From Leptolinea sp. (GTDB lineage Bacteria; Chloroflexota; Anaerolineae; Anaerolineales; Anaerolineaceae): a stretch of DNA of 40,355 nucleotides. The notes under the pieces are model-generated. The model ran no database searches. It was not told the origin of the DNA and worked only from the letters and a program-made list of their open reading frames with translations. How positions within the stretch are numbered: the first letter of the stretch is position 1; every line of letters starts with the position of its first letter. The DNA lies in NCBI GenBank assembly GCA_012798535.1, contig JAAZMZ010000073.1, positions 1-40,355 on the forward strand, in the 5' to 3' direction. Below are positions 1 to 11,138 of the stretch, in pieces. The translations under genes were made by a program, and so were the position numbers.

Positions 1-1
1 G

Positions 2-79
2 CACGGGGTCAAGATCGCGGACTACCCGTCCCTGGGAATCCGCACGGTCAAGGTGAATTTTCCCGCCTGCGGGAAGTAA
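2..79 (+). CDS. 3' end of an unidentified protein (partial)
   Basis: The window opens inside an open frame that runs from base 2 to a TAA at 77-79. It gives 25 C-terminal residues ending in FPACGK. Codon use looks normal, so this is probably the tail of a real gene that begins to the left. It converges on the HAD phosphatase gene with about 80 bp between. No family can be assigned from so short a tail. Confidence 0.5.
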   Translation, partial: HGVKIADYPSLGIRTVKVNFPACGK

Positions 80-158
80 TTTTGGTTGTAAAGATCTGAT
101 ATTTTGTATTGGTTGAATTTATTTCTAATTATTCCTGCCATGCAGTTCTACCGATGTT

Positions 159-1013
159 CTATAGAAATAGCTCCCGAATCATGCGGGCGGCGCCGTCTTC
201 CGCGGCCGGCGGCGCGGCCCAATCGGCCTCCGCGGCAACCGCCGGGTCGGCATTCCCCATGGCCACCGCCCAGCCTGCCCACCGTATCATGGCCAGGTCG
301 TTACCGCTGTCTCCAAACACAATGACCTGCGCCGGTTCGATTCCCAGATGGGCACAGAGAGCCTCCAACCCGCTGCCCTTGTTCACCCCGCGCGCGGTGA
401 TCTCCACGTCGTTCCCCATGGTGGAAGCAATCTCCAGCGGGTACTTGCCCTCGATATCAGCCTGAAAATCGCGCCGGGCTACCGGATCAGAAAAGTACGC
501 GTTGATCTTGATCACGGTGTTCCCGGATTTGCTGACCAAACTCACCGGTTCTAGAACAAACCTGGCCCATTTGAAGATCTCATACCGCTTTTTCCTGGAG
601 GAACGCTTTGATAGTTCACACCCCATTTTGACTATATCGAAAACCGAGATCAGCACCTCATCCTTGAGAAGAATCTGAGTGGATCTGGCTTCCCTTACCA
701 GACGCCCGGTCAGGATTTCGGCAGCCTGTCCGTCCATCGGCGAGAAGCAGATGGTCCGGCGGTTCAGCAGATCCACCACCTGGGCGCCATTGGCGCAAAC
801 CGCGTGGCGGATGAACGGCAGTCCTTTCAGGTACGGCAGGATCATGCGGTAGTGGCGGCCGGTGGCCAGGATGACGTTGACCCCACTGTCATTCAGGTCG
901 CGCAGTGCCCGGCGCGTATCCGGTGAAATCGCGCCGTCCAGCAGGATCGTCCCATCCAGATCGAATGCCGCCGCTTTGATCTTTGATCTGTCGAATTCAC
1001 CCGTACCCGCCAA
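159..1013 (-). CDS. Cof-type HAD-IIB sugar-phosphate phosphatase
   Basis: This 284-residue protein has the four HAD motifs. Motif I is DLDGT at residues 18-22 (nucleophile Asp18, acid/base Asp20), motif II is LATGR, the motif III lysine lies in GVNKGSG, and motif IV is GDSGND. A cap of about 110 residues between motifs II and III fits the C2B (Cof/YidA) type. Members dephosphorylate sugar phosphates or small phosphorylated metabolites in the cytoplasm. The start is TTG at 1013, directly after the TGA of the HPr gene, with GGGGGAG 6 nt upstream; no in-frame ATG lies before motif I. As the last gene of the PTS operon it may act on a phosphorylated sugar made by this pathway, but that substrate is an inference. 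Confidence 0.85.
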   Translation of the reverse strand: MAGTGEFDRSKIKAAAFDLDGTILLDGAISPDTRRALRDLNDSGVNVILATGRHYRMILPYLKGLPFIRHAVCANGAQVVDLLNRRTICFSPMDGQAAEILTGRLVREARSTQILLKDEVLISVFDIVKMGCELSKRSSRKKRYEIFKWARFVLEPVSLVSKSGNTVIKINAYFSDPVARRDFQADIEGKYPLEIASTMGNDVEITARGVNKGSGLEALCAHLGIEPAQVIVFGDSGNDLAMIRWAGWAVAMGNADPAVAAEADWAAPPAAEDGAARMIRELFL

Positions 1014-1292
1014 TCAACTCTCCCCCAGTCCAGACTGCACCAGGTCGACCAGAGCATTCACCGCGTTTTGCTCATCCGCGCCATCAGCGGCAATTTCAAT
1101 TGTCGTGCCGGATTGAATACCCGCCGCCAGGATCTTCATGACCGACTTGGCATTGACCGCTTCGGAATTAAGATCGTCAAGATTGCGGATGAAAATCTTT
1201 GCTTCGAACTCCTTGGCTTTCAACGTGAAATTGGAGGCGGGTCTGGCATGCAGGCCCGTTCTATTGGTTATTTTTATTTGCCTGGCATACAT
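1014..1292 (-). CDS. ptsH: HPr phosphocarrier protein of the PTS
   Basis: This 92-residue protein has the HPr signature GLHARPAS with the phosphorylated His15. It also has the regulatory serine region NAKSVM (Ser50 here, equivalent to Ser46 of other HPr proteins). HPr carries phosphate from enzyme I to the EIIA proteins, and the intact serine suggests possible control by HPr kinase. The gene lies between the phospho-beta-glucosidase (22 bp upstream) and the HAD phosphatase (0 bp gap). No enzyme I gene is in the window, so EI must be encoded elsewhere. It may be the general HPr or a dedicated paralogue; the position in a sugar operon favours the latter. Confidence 0.93.
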   Translation of the reverse strand: MYARQIKITNRTGLHARPASNFTLKAKEFEAKIFIRNLDDLNSEAVNAKSVMKILAAGIQSGTTIEIAADGADEQNAVNALVDLVQSGLGES

Positions 1293-1313
1293 CCAAATTA
1301 CCTTTCAATACTC

Positions 1314-4638
<3,325 letters not shown>

Positions 4639-4651
4639 AGGTCTTTCCCCG

Positions 4652-4684
4652 AAAAAACAGGGGAATAGTTTTACCATTCCCCTG
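4652..4684 (-). terminator. Intrinsic terminator inside the PTS operon
   Basis: A perfect 9-bp stem (CAGGGGAAT at 4658-4666 and ATTCCCCTG at 4676-4684) encloses a 9-nt loop. Read on the minus strand it is followed directly by six T residues (4657-4652). It lies between the EIIC stop and the flavoprotein start. It would end most transcripts after the three PTS genes or serve as a point of attenuation or processing. It covers the distal candidate ATG at 4677. Confidence 0.85.
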
Positions 4685-4719
4685 TCCAGGATAGTGCTGG
4701 GAATACTACTGGATTGTGC

Positions 4720-5988
4720 TCAGGCAGCTGCTTTTGATACAGAGGATTTTTCTTCCGCGGTGATTTGCCGGTCTACGATTCTGAAGAAGGGGTACCAGAT
4801 CAGCGTGGTGAGTGCAACGTTCACAATCTGCAGTACGGTTGTCTGCCAACCCTGGGCGATGAACCCGGAAACGAATTGCGGCATGGTCCAATTCACTTCA
4901 ACACCTGTCAGATGAGGGGTGATACCGGTCGCGATTGAAATATAGCTCAGGACGGTGCAAACAATGGGGCTCAACACATACGGAATGAAGAGCAGCGGGT
5001 TGAGAAGAATGGGGATGCCGAAGATCAAGGGTTCATTGATTCCGAAAATTGCGGGGACGATGGACATCTTTCCCAGTGTCTTGAGACGTTCGGATTTCGC
5101 CAGGAAGGTCAACAGGAATGCCAGACCAAACGTACAACCAATTCCACCAGGCTGGCAAAGAACCGAGAAGGAACTGGTGATGATATTCGGCAGCGGCTGG
5201 CCAGCTTGAAGCGCGGCCAGGTTTTCGGCGCTGGCTGCCATGGTGAGCGGGGTGAACAAACTGAATACCGTGTTCCCGTGGATACCGCAGAACATGAGCA
5301 GGGTGCAGATGACCTGCATGGTTAGATAGGCTGGAAGTGACAGACCGAATCCCTGCAGCGGTGTCTGGATGAGGGTATAGATCACATTATGAAGGTTACC
5401 GAATGTGGTCAGGGTGAGAAGTTTCGCGAGAGTGATAGACAGGATCGTGACCACAATAGCCGGAACAAGAGAGGCGAACGCGTCTTCGATGATCTTCGGA
5501 ACACCCGCAGGCATCCGGACATATATCTTCTTGTCATACATATACTTCATGAATTTTGGCACAACTCCACCAATGATCAAGGCGCAGAACAGGCCGGGAT
5601 ACCCGAGCCACTGCATGGGAATGTTCGTGTAAATCTCGGTCGGAGTGATCAGCATAAACGCGATTAAAGAAACAATAGCCGCAGAGACCGGATTCACGCC
5701 AATCTTCTGCCCATACTCGTAAGAGAAGAAGATGATCACATAGAGCGCGATCATGCTTAACGTGACAGACTGGATATTCATAAAAATAGGCTGCAATCCC
5801 GTGGATGTCACGAAACTCTGCCAGAAGGGAATATCCAGGAAGGCGCCAAGGCAGGCGAAGGAACCGATAATGATGACCGGCAAAAGCAATTGGAAGGTGC
5901 GACCAAGAGCGCTGAGGAAATTGTTGTTCGACAGCTTTTCGGCAAAAGGCATAAGCCTTTTTTGGAGGGAGTTGATGAAGTTTTCCAT
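4720..5988 (-). CDS. celB: PTS EIIC permease, lactose/cellobiose family
   Basis: This 422-residue, very hydrophobic protein matches the length of CelB/LicC-type EIIC subunits. It contains several membrane segments and the conserved loop FGINEPLIFGIPILLNP, which is part of the sugar site of this family. It moves beta-glucosides (such as cellobiose or aryl-beta-glucosides) across the membrane while EIIB phosphorylates them at C6. It starts 2 bp after the EIIB stop, with AAGGA about 11 nt before the ATG. EIIA, EIIB and EIIC are separate proteins here, as in cel/lic operons of Firmicutes. The exact sugar cannot be told from sequence. Confidence 0.93.
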   Translation of the reverse strand: MENFINSLQKRLMPFAEKLSNNNFLSALGRTFQLLLPVIIIGSFACLGAFLDIPFWQSFVTSTGLQPIFMNIQSVTLSMIALYVIIFFSYEYGQKIGVNPVSAAIVSLIAFMLITPTEIYTNIPMQWLGYPGLFCALIIGGVVPKFMKYMYDKKIYVRMPAGVPKIIEDAFASLVPAIVVTILSITLAKLLTLTTFGNLHNVIYTLIQTPLQGFGLSLPAYLTMQVICTLLMFCGIHGNTVFSLFTPLTMAASAENLAALQAGQPLPNIITSSFSVLCQPGGIGCTFGLAFLLTFLAKSERLKTLGKMSIVPAIFGINEPLIFGIPILLNPLLFIPYVLSPIVCTVLSYISIATGITPHLTGVEVNWTMPQFVSGFIAQGWQTTVLQIVNVALTTLIWYPFFRIVDRQITAEEKSSVSKAAA

Positions 5989-5990
5989 AT

Positions 5991-6317
5991 TTAATCCATT
6001 CCTTTTTTGTTTTTTTCAATCAGGGTGATGGCAGCGTTCAGGATCTTCTCGCCATTCATCATCCCAAAGTCCATCGAATTGACTACGGCAAATTTTGAAG
6101 CATGTTCAGGAAAACTTGATTTGAATGAATCCATTTTGAAAGCAATCTGCGGCCCGAGAAGAAGGCAATCCATCTCGTCCACAATATCTGCGAGCTGTGC
6201 TTTCGCGTATGCCGAGATTTCACAGTCGATGCCTGCTCTTTTTGCATACTCGGTCATCTTACGCATGCATAATCCCGTGCTGGCACCATTCTCGCAAATC
6301 ATGGCAATCCTATACAT
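5991..6317 (-). CDS. celA: PTS EIIB, lactose/cellobiose family
   Basis: This 108-residue protein has the EIIB fold. The phosphorylated cysteine is Cys8, at the start of the P-loop-like CENGASTG after the first beta strand (YRIAMI). It takes phosphate from EIIA and passes it to the sugar in EIIC. A strong Shine-Dalgarno, AGGAGGTG, lies 7 nt before the ATG. The gene overlaps the end of the EIIA gene by 8 bp, so the two are likely translated together. Confidence 0.93.
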   Translation of the reverse strand: MYRIAMICENGASTGLCMRKMTEYAKRAGIDCEISAYAKAQLADIVDEMDCLLLGPQIAFKMDSFKSSFPEHASKFAVVNSMDFGMMNGEKILNAAITLIEKNKKGMD

Positions 6318-6624
6318 TCTTTTTCACCTCCTTATGCAGCAGAATTATTTCCCTTGCTAGCACGGTAACAGTTTCTGCGGAAGCCAGATGATCGGCGGCG
6401 TGCACCAGAAAGATGGTTACTTTCAGATCTCCATTTTTCGCATCGTAGTTCAACAATCTGGCATGTGATTCATGGCTTTTTGCCAGGGCTTCTTCAGTTT
6501 TCTCCAATGTAGATTCGGCTTCTTCGAATTTTCCTTCCCGCGCCAACGCAATTGCCTGCAGAGCAAGGCTTTTCGCTTCACCGCCAAAAGAAGTCATCGT
6601 CATACATTCAAGGATCACATCCAC
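6310..6624 (-). CDS. celC: PTS EIIA, lactose/cellobiose family
   Basis: This 104-residue, all-helical protein belongs to the EIIA-Lac/Cel family. The segment [18 protein letters not shown] is typical of helix 1, and the phospho-histidine lies in LVHAADHL near the C terminus. It accepts phosphate from HPr and gives it to EIIB Cys8. The start is GTG at 6624 with GGAGG 4 nt upstream. It is the first gene of the operon and faces the divergent LicR-type regulator across 178 bp. A later ATG (Met8) is possible but has no ribosome site. Confidence 0.92.
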   Translation of the reverse strand: MDVILECMTMTSFGGEAKSLALQAIALAREGKFEEAESTLEKTEEALAKSHESHARLLNYDAKNGDLKVTIFLVHAADHLASAETVTVLAREIILLHKEVKKNV

Positions 6625-6726
6625 TGTGTACCTCCGCGTTGATCAAAAATATTTCTACAACAGTAATGAACATTCATCCTACCGATAATTTAACACTGCC
6701 CTTTTTTAGAATAAATATCAGAAATC

Positions 6727-6741
6727 GCACTCTATCAGTGC
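6727..6741. promoter_or_regulatory. Candidate operator in the PTS/regulator divergent region
   Basis: A perfect 5-bp inverted repeat, GCACT (6727-6731) and AGTGC (6737-6741), encloses CTATC. It lies about 26 bp before the regulator's proposed -10 and about 100 bp upstream of the PTS operon. A site for the LicR-type activator or for catabolite control would be expected here. No convincing -35/-10 pair for the PTS operon was found. Short palindromes are common, so support is weak. Confidence 0.25.
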
Positions 6742-6766
6742 AAAGCAAAATATAGCCGGACAGACC

Positions 6767-6775
6767 TGCTATACT
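6767..6775 (+). promoter_or_regulatory. Extended -10 promoter of the PRD regulator
   Basis: TGCTATACT is an extended -10 element (TGnTATACT). It lies 27 bp before the regulator's ATG at 6803, which also has a good Shine-Dalgarno (AGGAGA, 6790-6795). No good -35 is seen, which is usual for extended -10 promoters. Confidence 0.5.
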
Positions 6776-6802
6776 TTTTTTATCCAGCCAGGAGAATGGC
6801 CG

Positions 6803-8725
6803 ATGCGCAACAAAAATGTTGAAATTCTGACGTTTTTAAGCAGCCAGGAATCGTGGGTCACATCGTTCGCATTATCTGCGGCGTTGAATGTGTCTGTCCG
6901 GACGATCAAGAGTTACATTGCCGAAGTGAATGCCGATACCCCCAACTTGATCGAATCTTCTCATTCGGGATTTCGAATTACAAACAAGAAATTGCTTGCC
7001 GAAATACTGGCAAGGGGCAGTGAAAATACCACACCGCAGACGGCGGATGACCGCAGGAAATTCATCCTCAAGAAACTGCTGCTGGAAAAAAATGAATATG
7101 ATCTGGATGACCTGGCCGATGAATTGAGCATTTCACCCAGCACATTACAAAATGAGCTACCCAAGTTGAAATCCCTGCTCGCGGAATATGAGTTGAGTGT
7201 TCGCACGAAAAATAATATCGCTTCGATTGTTGGACCTGAAGTGAACAAGAAGAAGATCATCAGCCGATTGATCTATGACGACTCGAAGGATTCCTTTCTG
7301 AGCATCAAATTGATGCAAAGTTACCTGCCGAATTTTGATCTGGTGGCTGTAAAAGATATCATCACAGACGCACTACGGGAACATCACTACTTCATGGACG
7401 ATTTTTCGCTCATGAATCTGGTTCTGCACTACGCCATCACGATGGAAAGAAAGCTGGCACAGGGAGAGATCGACCAGTCAGAAGATTTGGTCCGGGAAAC
7501 CAGGATCAACGCCCATGTGAAAGAGATTGTCAAAGAAATGTCAGAAAAGATCGCGGCGAAGTTCAACCTGGCGTTTGATGATACAGATCTCTACAATTTC
7601 GCACTGCTCATCATGACCAGGGTGATTTCCAACACAATCAATAAAGAAAACACCGACAGATTGAGTGAGATTGTTGGTGACGATGTTGTTAGAATTGTCG
7701 CCCTAATGCAGACCAGGACCAAAGAAAACTACAATATTTCCATCACAAATGAAGATTTTACCGTGCGTTTTTCTCTGCACATTAAAAACCTTCTAACCCG
7801 GCTGCAAAATAACATCATTTTGCGTAATCCACAGATGCTGGAGATTAAAAATTCATATCCGTTCATCTATGATGTATCCGTATTCATCACAAATATCATC
7901 ACCCAGGAAACCGGATACGAGATCAGCGAAGATGAAATTTCCTATATCGCGCTACATATCGGCGTTTTGATCGAGGAACGTAAGGTTATTAAATATGAAG
8001 TGCGCGCCATTCTGGTTTTTCCCCAGTATTACCTGAGTTCGCATGATATGGTCCAGCGTATCTCCGCGGCATTCGGAAATAATATCCTCATTACCGGTGT
8101 TGCCGCGAGTATTGATGAGCTGGAAAGCTATTCCGACTATGACTTGATCCTGACCACAATCCCGTTGCCCGGGTGTGTCTGTAAACCCTGCGTCCTGATC
8201 TCAAGCTTTCTGATCAATAAAGATATTCTTGCCATATCGAATAAAGTTGAAGAGGTTTTGACTGCCAGAACGAAAGCCAAAGTGGAATCAAAATTGAAAA
8301 TCATGTTGAAAGAAGAACTCTTCTTTGTCAACGCGGATTTCAAAGATCAGGATGATGTCATCAACGTTCTGGGAGATAAGTTATACAACCAGGGATATGT
8401 CGGCAGCGATTTTAAAGACAGATTGTTTGAAAGAGAGAATGTGAGTTCCAGCGCGTATAACAACATTGCCATGCCACATCCCCTGGAGATGAGCGCATTG
8501 AAATCGGTGATCGCCGTCTCCATTCACCCCAATGCCATCCGTTGGAATGACAGTAAGGTAAACATCGTGTTCCTGCTGGCAATCAATATTCTCGACCGAC
8601 TATTCTTCAAAGACATTTTTGATTTCATCACTGATGTAATTTCAGAAGACAGGAAACTTAGGTCTTTGCTGGACGTTAAGTCATATGACGAATTTATTGA
8701 GACCCTCGTATCCTATGCCAGATAG
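6803..8725 (+). CDS. LicR/MtlR-type PRD transcriptional activator with EIIB-like and EIIA domains
   Basis: This 640-residue regulator has two N-terminal helix-turn-helix regions (about 5-70 and 85-150). PRD1 (about 165-275, His in NLVLHYAI) and PRD2 (about 285-395, His in YIALHIG) follow. Then come an EIIB-like domain (about 400-485) and an EIIA-Fru/Mtl domain (about 495-640, His559 in AMPHPLE). PRD activators are switched by phosphorylation from HPr and the cognate EIIB, so it probably turns on the divergent cellobiose-type PTS operon when sugar is imported. In the EIIB-like domain the usual phosphorylated Cys is not seen after the first strand (ILVFPQYYLSS), so that domain may only sense or bind. 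Confidence 0.9.
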   Translation: MRNKNVEILTFLSSQESWVTSFALSAALNVSVRTIKSYIAEVNADTPNLIESSHSGFRITNKKLLAEILARGSENTTPQTADDRRKFILKKLLLEKNEYDLDDLADELSISPSTLQNELPKLKSLLAEYELSVRTKNNIASIVGPEVNKKKIISRLIYDDSKDSFLSIKLMQSYLPNFDLVAVKDIITDALREHHYFMDDFSLMNLVLHYAITMERKLAQGEIDQSEDLVRETRINAHVKEIVKEMSEKIAAKFNLAFDDTDLYNFALLIMTRVISNTINKENTDRLSEIVGDDVVRIVALMQTRTKENYNISITNEDFTVRFSLHIKNLLTRLQNNIILRNPQMLEIKNSYPFIYDVSVFITNIITQETGYEISEDEISYIALHIGVLIEERKVIKYEVRAILVFPQYYLSSHDMVQRISAAFGNNILITGVAASIDELESYSDYDLILTTIPLPGCVCKPCVLISSFLINKDILAISNKVEEVLTARTKAKVESKLKIMLKEELFFVNADFKDQDDVINVLGDKLYNQGYVGSDFKDRLFERENVSSSAYNNIAMPHPLEMSALKSVIAVSIHPNAIRWNDSKVNIVFLLAINILDRLFFKDIFDFITDVISEDRKLRSLLDVKSYDEFIETLVSYAR

Positions 8726-8738
8726 CCGGGAGCGTATT

Positions 8739-9329
8739 GTGAAGAAGAAAAATCTAGAAACCACTGCGGAAAAGCCGCAAAATCCAATCTTTCGTAGGTT
8801 GATCGCCTTCCTTATTGATTGGTATTTCAGCTCGCTGTTCGCCATGCTTCCGGTGGTCGTTTTTCAGTCAATTAATAACAAGGATCTCGTCCTCCTGAAC
8901 CGCATTGATACTTTAACCCGCCCGCAGGCGGTGATCTCTACCCTGATCGCTCTGGGAATTTATACCCTGTATTTTTGTGTTATTCCGCTATCCCTGAAAG
9001 ACAGCCGCAGAGTCGGCCAGACCTTAGGCCGGTGGATATTCCATATCACTCTGGTCAACGTCGATGGAAGCCCTTTAGCTTTTTCGCATCTATTCTTGCG
9101 TGATTTTGTAGGGATTCTCCTTCTGCAAGGCAACCTTACCAGCGTTTACATCTACCTGATGTCACTGGTGGAAATATTTTCCGGTAGTGTTGCATTTGTT
9201 CCCTATGTTCAACTTTTTTATTATCTTGTCATAGCCGCTTCATTGATCATGCTTTTCACCCGGAAGAGACAAACGGTCCATGATTTTATAAGCGGTACTA
9301 GAATGATCGCGGTTAAGATCGAAGATTGA
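8739..9329 (+). CDS. RDD-family membrane protein
   Basis: This 196-residue protein has the RDD signature: Arg and Asp in RRLIAFLIDW near the N terminus and a later Asp in FLRDF. About four hydrophobic segments are visible. RDD proteins are small integral membrane proteins, some linked to ion transport; the function here is unknown. The start chosen is GTG at 8739, with GGGAG 6 nt upstream. An in-frame ATG at 8715 overlaps the regulator's end and has no ribosome site. It follows the PRD regulator by 13 bp and may be cotranscribed with it. Its stop lies 1 bp from the convergent CPBP gene's stop. Confidence 0.8.
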   Translation: MKKKNLETTAEKPQNPIFRRLIAFLIDWYFSSLFAMLPVVVFQSINNKDLVLLNRIDTLTRPQAVISTLIALGIYTLYFCVIPLSLKDSRRVGQTLGRWIFHITLVNVDGSPLAFSHLFLRDFVGILLLQGNLTSVYIYLMSLVEIFSGSVAFVPYVQLFYYLVIAASLIMLFTRKRQTVHDFISGTRMIAVKIED

Positions 9330-9330
9330 T

Positions 9331-10224
9331 CTACCGAAGAAGTGTCCCTTTTTCGGATTGAATTCCCTGTCTACACTGCCAACGTGTTGTCAGTGATTCA
9401 ACATTGTCCGTTCTATCTTTCTCTACCGGCTCCACCTTCCGCAGATAGAATAACCCGATCAGGAAAAGCGGCAGCAGAATGCCCAGGGTAACCAGCGCGG
9501 CGTCCAGGGAGATGGCCGGCTGGACGCGGGTGAATACATGCCCCGCCGAGAGATCCTGGAAGCTGCCGCACAGATCGAATAAGAAGTGCCCGAAAATCAC
9601 CGGCCAGATTGAACGGCTGCGCAGGAAACAGGCCGCGAAGAAGACACCAAAGAACAGCGCGTAGAGGATCTGCGTGCCGGTGGTCAGCAGATCGCGCCGG
9701 CCCATCAGCAGATTCACCACATGCACCACACCAAATACAACACTTGAAAGTACCACCGCCGCAAGGATGCCCCTGCGGGTCTTTCCCCAGGCGCGAAGCA
9801 TTAACGACAGCATCAATCCACGGAAGAGGATTTCTTCTACAAATCCAACGGACAGGTAGAGCAATAGGTAGAGGATGATCAGGCTGCCGTCCGACCAGTC
9901 GATCCGGATGGCTCCGGTCAGCAAATCACTGCCGTTCAACAGGCTGTAGGCGATCAGCGGCCAGATGAGCCACACGCTTTTCCACCGGGATATCGGGGTG
10001 AATCCGGCCTCTTCGCGCATTCCCAACCGGGTGATCAACAATGCCAGCAGCAGGCTGGTTCCTCCCTGCAGCAGAATGCCCGAGATATAACTGGCTTTTT
10101 GAAAACTCAGCGATTGCGAAAACAGGCTTTCCAGGGGAATTTCGGTCAACGGTACGGCAATTCCCATGATAACCAGAGCGAAAAAGATGGGATGCCGAAA
10201 CGCGAAGGGTTTCAGGTTTTTCAT
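9331..10224 (-). CDS. CPBP-family intramembrane metalloprotease
   Basis: This 297-residue membrane protein carries the CPBP (CAAX protease/Abi) motifs: EEILFRG (the EExxxR motif), FGVVH (FxxxH) and GHFLFD. Together these bind the catalytic metal in the membrane. About eight hydrophobic segments are visible. Bacterial members process prenylated or small secreted peptides or give immunity to bacteriocins; the substrate here is unknown. The start at 10224 has GAGGAG 7 nt upstream; the frame stays open to 10269, but that part has no ribosome site. The gene stands alone, convergent with the RDD gene. Confidence 0.88.
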   Translation of the reverse strand: MKNLKPFAFRHPIFFALVIMGIAVPLTEIPLESLFSQSLSFQKASYISGILLQGGTSLLLALLITRLGMREEAGFTPISRWKSVWLIWPLIAYSLLNGSDLLTGAIRIDWSDGSLIILYLLLYLSVGFVEEILFRGLMLSLMLRAWGKTRRGILAAVVLSSVVFGVVHVVNLLMGRRDLLTTGTQILYALFFGVFFAACFLRSRSIWPVIFGHFLFDLCGSFQDLSAGHVFTRVQPAISLDAALVTLGILLPLFLIGLFYLRKVEPVEKDRTDNVESLTTRWQCRQGIQSEKGTLLR

Positions 10225-10346
10225 AGATATCTCCTCAGATTGTCCCGAAGGACGTGAATTCCGGCACACGGGCGATGACAGGCAGCCAAGTATTTCCAGG
10301 CGAATCCTGATCGCGGCTGGTACCTCTGTGTATGAAAAATGAATAT

Positions 10347-10381
10347 CCCTTCCCGGAGGGTATGATTTACCACGGGAAGGG
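10347..10381 (-). terminator. Terminator-like hairpin after the ABC-2 exporter operon
   Basis: CCCTTCCCG (10347-10355) and CGGGAAGGG (10373-10381) form a perfect 9-bp stem. An inner GGTA/TACC stem lies within the loop. On the minus strand the stem is followed by a T-rich stretch (ATATTCATTTTTC). It lies 20 bp past the stop of the ABC-2 permease gene and probably ends that operon. The T-tract is interrupted, so efficiency may be moderate. Confidence 0.6.
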
Positions 10382-10400
10382 AGGCTGCATCATCCGAATA

Positions 10401-11138
10401 TCATTCCCCTTGAACGCTGTATTTCAACAGCAGGCTGCTCCCCAGGTATTCCAACAGGGCAATCCACCCGCAGGCGGCCAGCGCGGGCATCCAGGATGAA
10501 ACCCGCATGTTACCGTCGATGATCAGAATATGTTCGAGGCTGAAGTGCGGCAGGGTGAGGACGTTCATCCAGACCATGACATACCCGCAAAACACCACGA
10601 TAAGTGGAAGAAAGATACCCGAAAGAACCGCGGTGATAAAAGCCGCCTGAAAATGGAACAGACCGATGCTGCGGGCGATGAGATAGGAAAAGAGAACCGT
10701 CATTTCCATGGTGAGAAGGATCAAGACCGCAACGGCAATCGATTTAACCTGATCAACCGTCAGTGGTTCCATCACACCGTTCACGTGTTTATGGTAAAGC
10801 TGCATCATCAAAATCAGCCCCAGGCAGGCCACCGCGTTGATGACCACGGCCAGGATCACCCGGCTGAGCAGCAATTTCCAGGCAGCCGCCGGCAGAGAAA
10901 GCTCCAGCATGGCGCTGCTGTGCCGCAGCCAGCCAAAACACTGATACAGTGCCAGAAACAGGGTTGACAGGAAGAACAGGAAGCCAAGCAGATGAGCGAA
11001 ATAGAACAGCAGCTCGATCAGTGTTCCGGTGCCGCTGGGAACCAGGGCGGCTATGGCCAGCGAAACCAGTCCTATGAAGATCAACCAGGCATACCGGTAG
11101 AAAATATCCAGGGAATTCCATTTCAACAGTTTAAGCAT
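10401..11138 (-). CDS. ABC-2-type exporter membrane subunit
   Basis: This 245-residue protein is very hydrophobic, with about six membrane segments and no enzymatic motif. It directly follows, and overlaps by 8 bp, the ABC ATPase gene, so it is the membrane partner of that ATPase. The start chosen is the ATG at 11138 (MLKLLKWN). The open frame extends to 11195, but only inside the ATPase gene. GntR-regulated exporters of this build (YtrA-type operons) respond to envelope stress or cell-wall antibiotics in Firmicutes; the cargo here is unknown. Confidence 0.8.
   Translation of the reverse strand: MLKLLKWNSLDIFYRYAWLIFIGLVSLAIAALVPSGTGTLIELLFYFAHLLGFLFFLSTLFLALYQCFGWLRHSSAMLELSLPAAAWKLLLSRVILAVVINAVACLGLILMMQLYHKHVNGVMEPLTVDQVKSIAVAVLILLTMEMTVLFSYLIARSIGLFHFQAAFITAVLSGIFLPLIVVFCGYVMVWMNVLTLPHFSLEHILIIDGNMRVSSWMPALAACGWIALLEYLGSSLLLKYSVQGE

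Noticed and set aside
4639..4677. N-terminal extension of 13 residues on the flavoprotein gene
   Set aside because: The ATG at 4677 lies within the stem of an intrinsic terminator, and the family begins at the next Met (4638).
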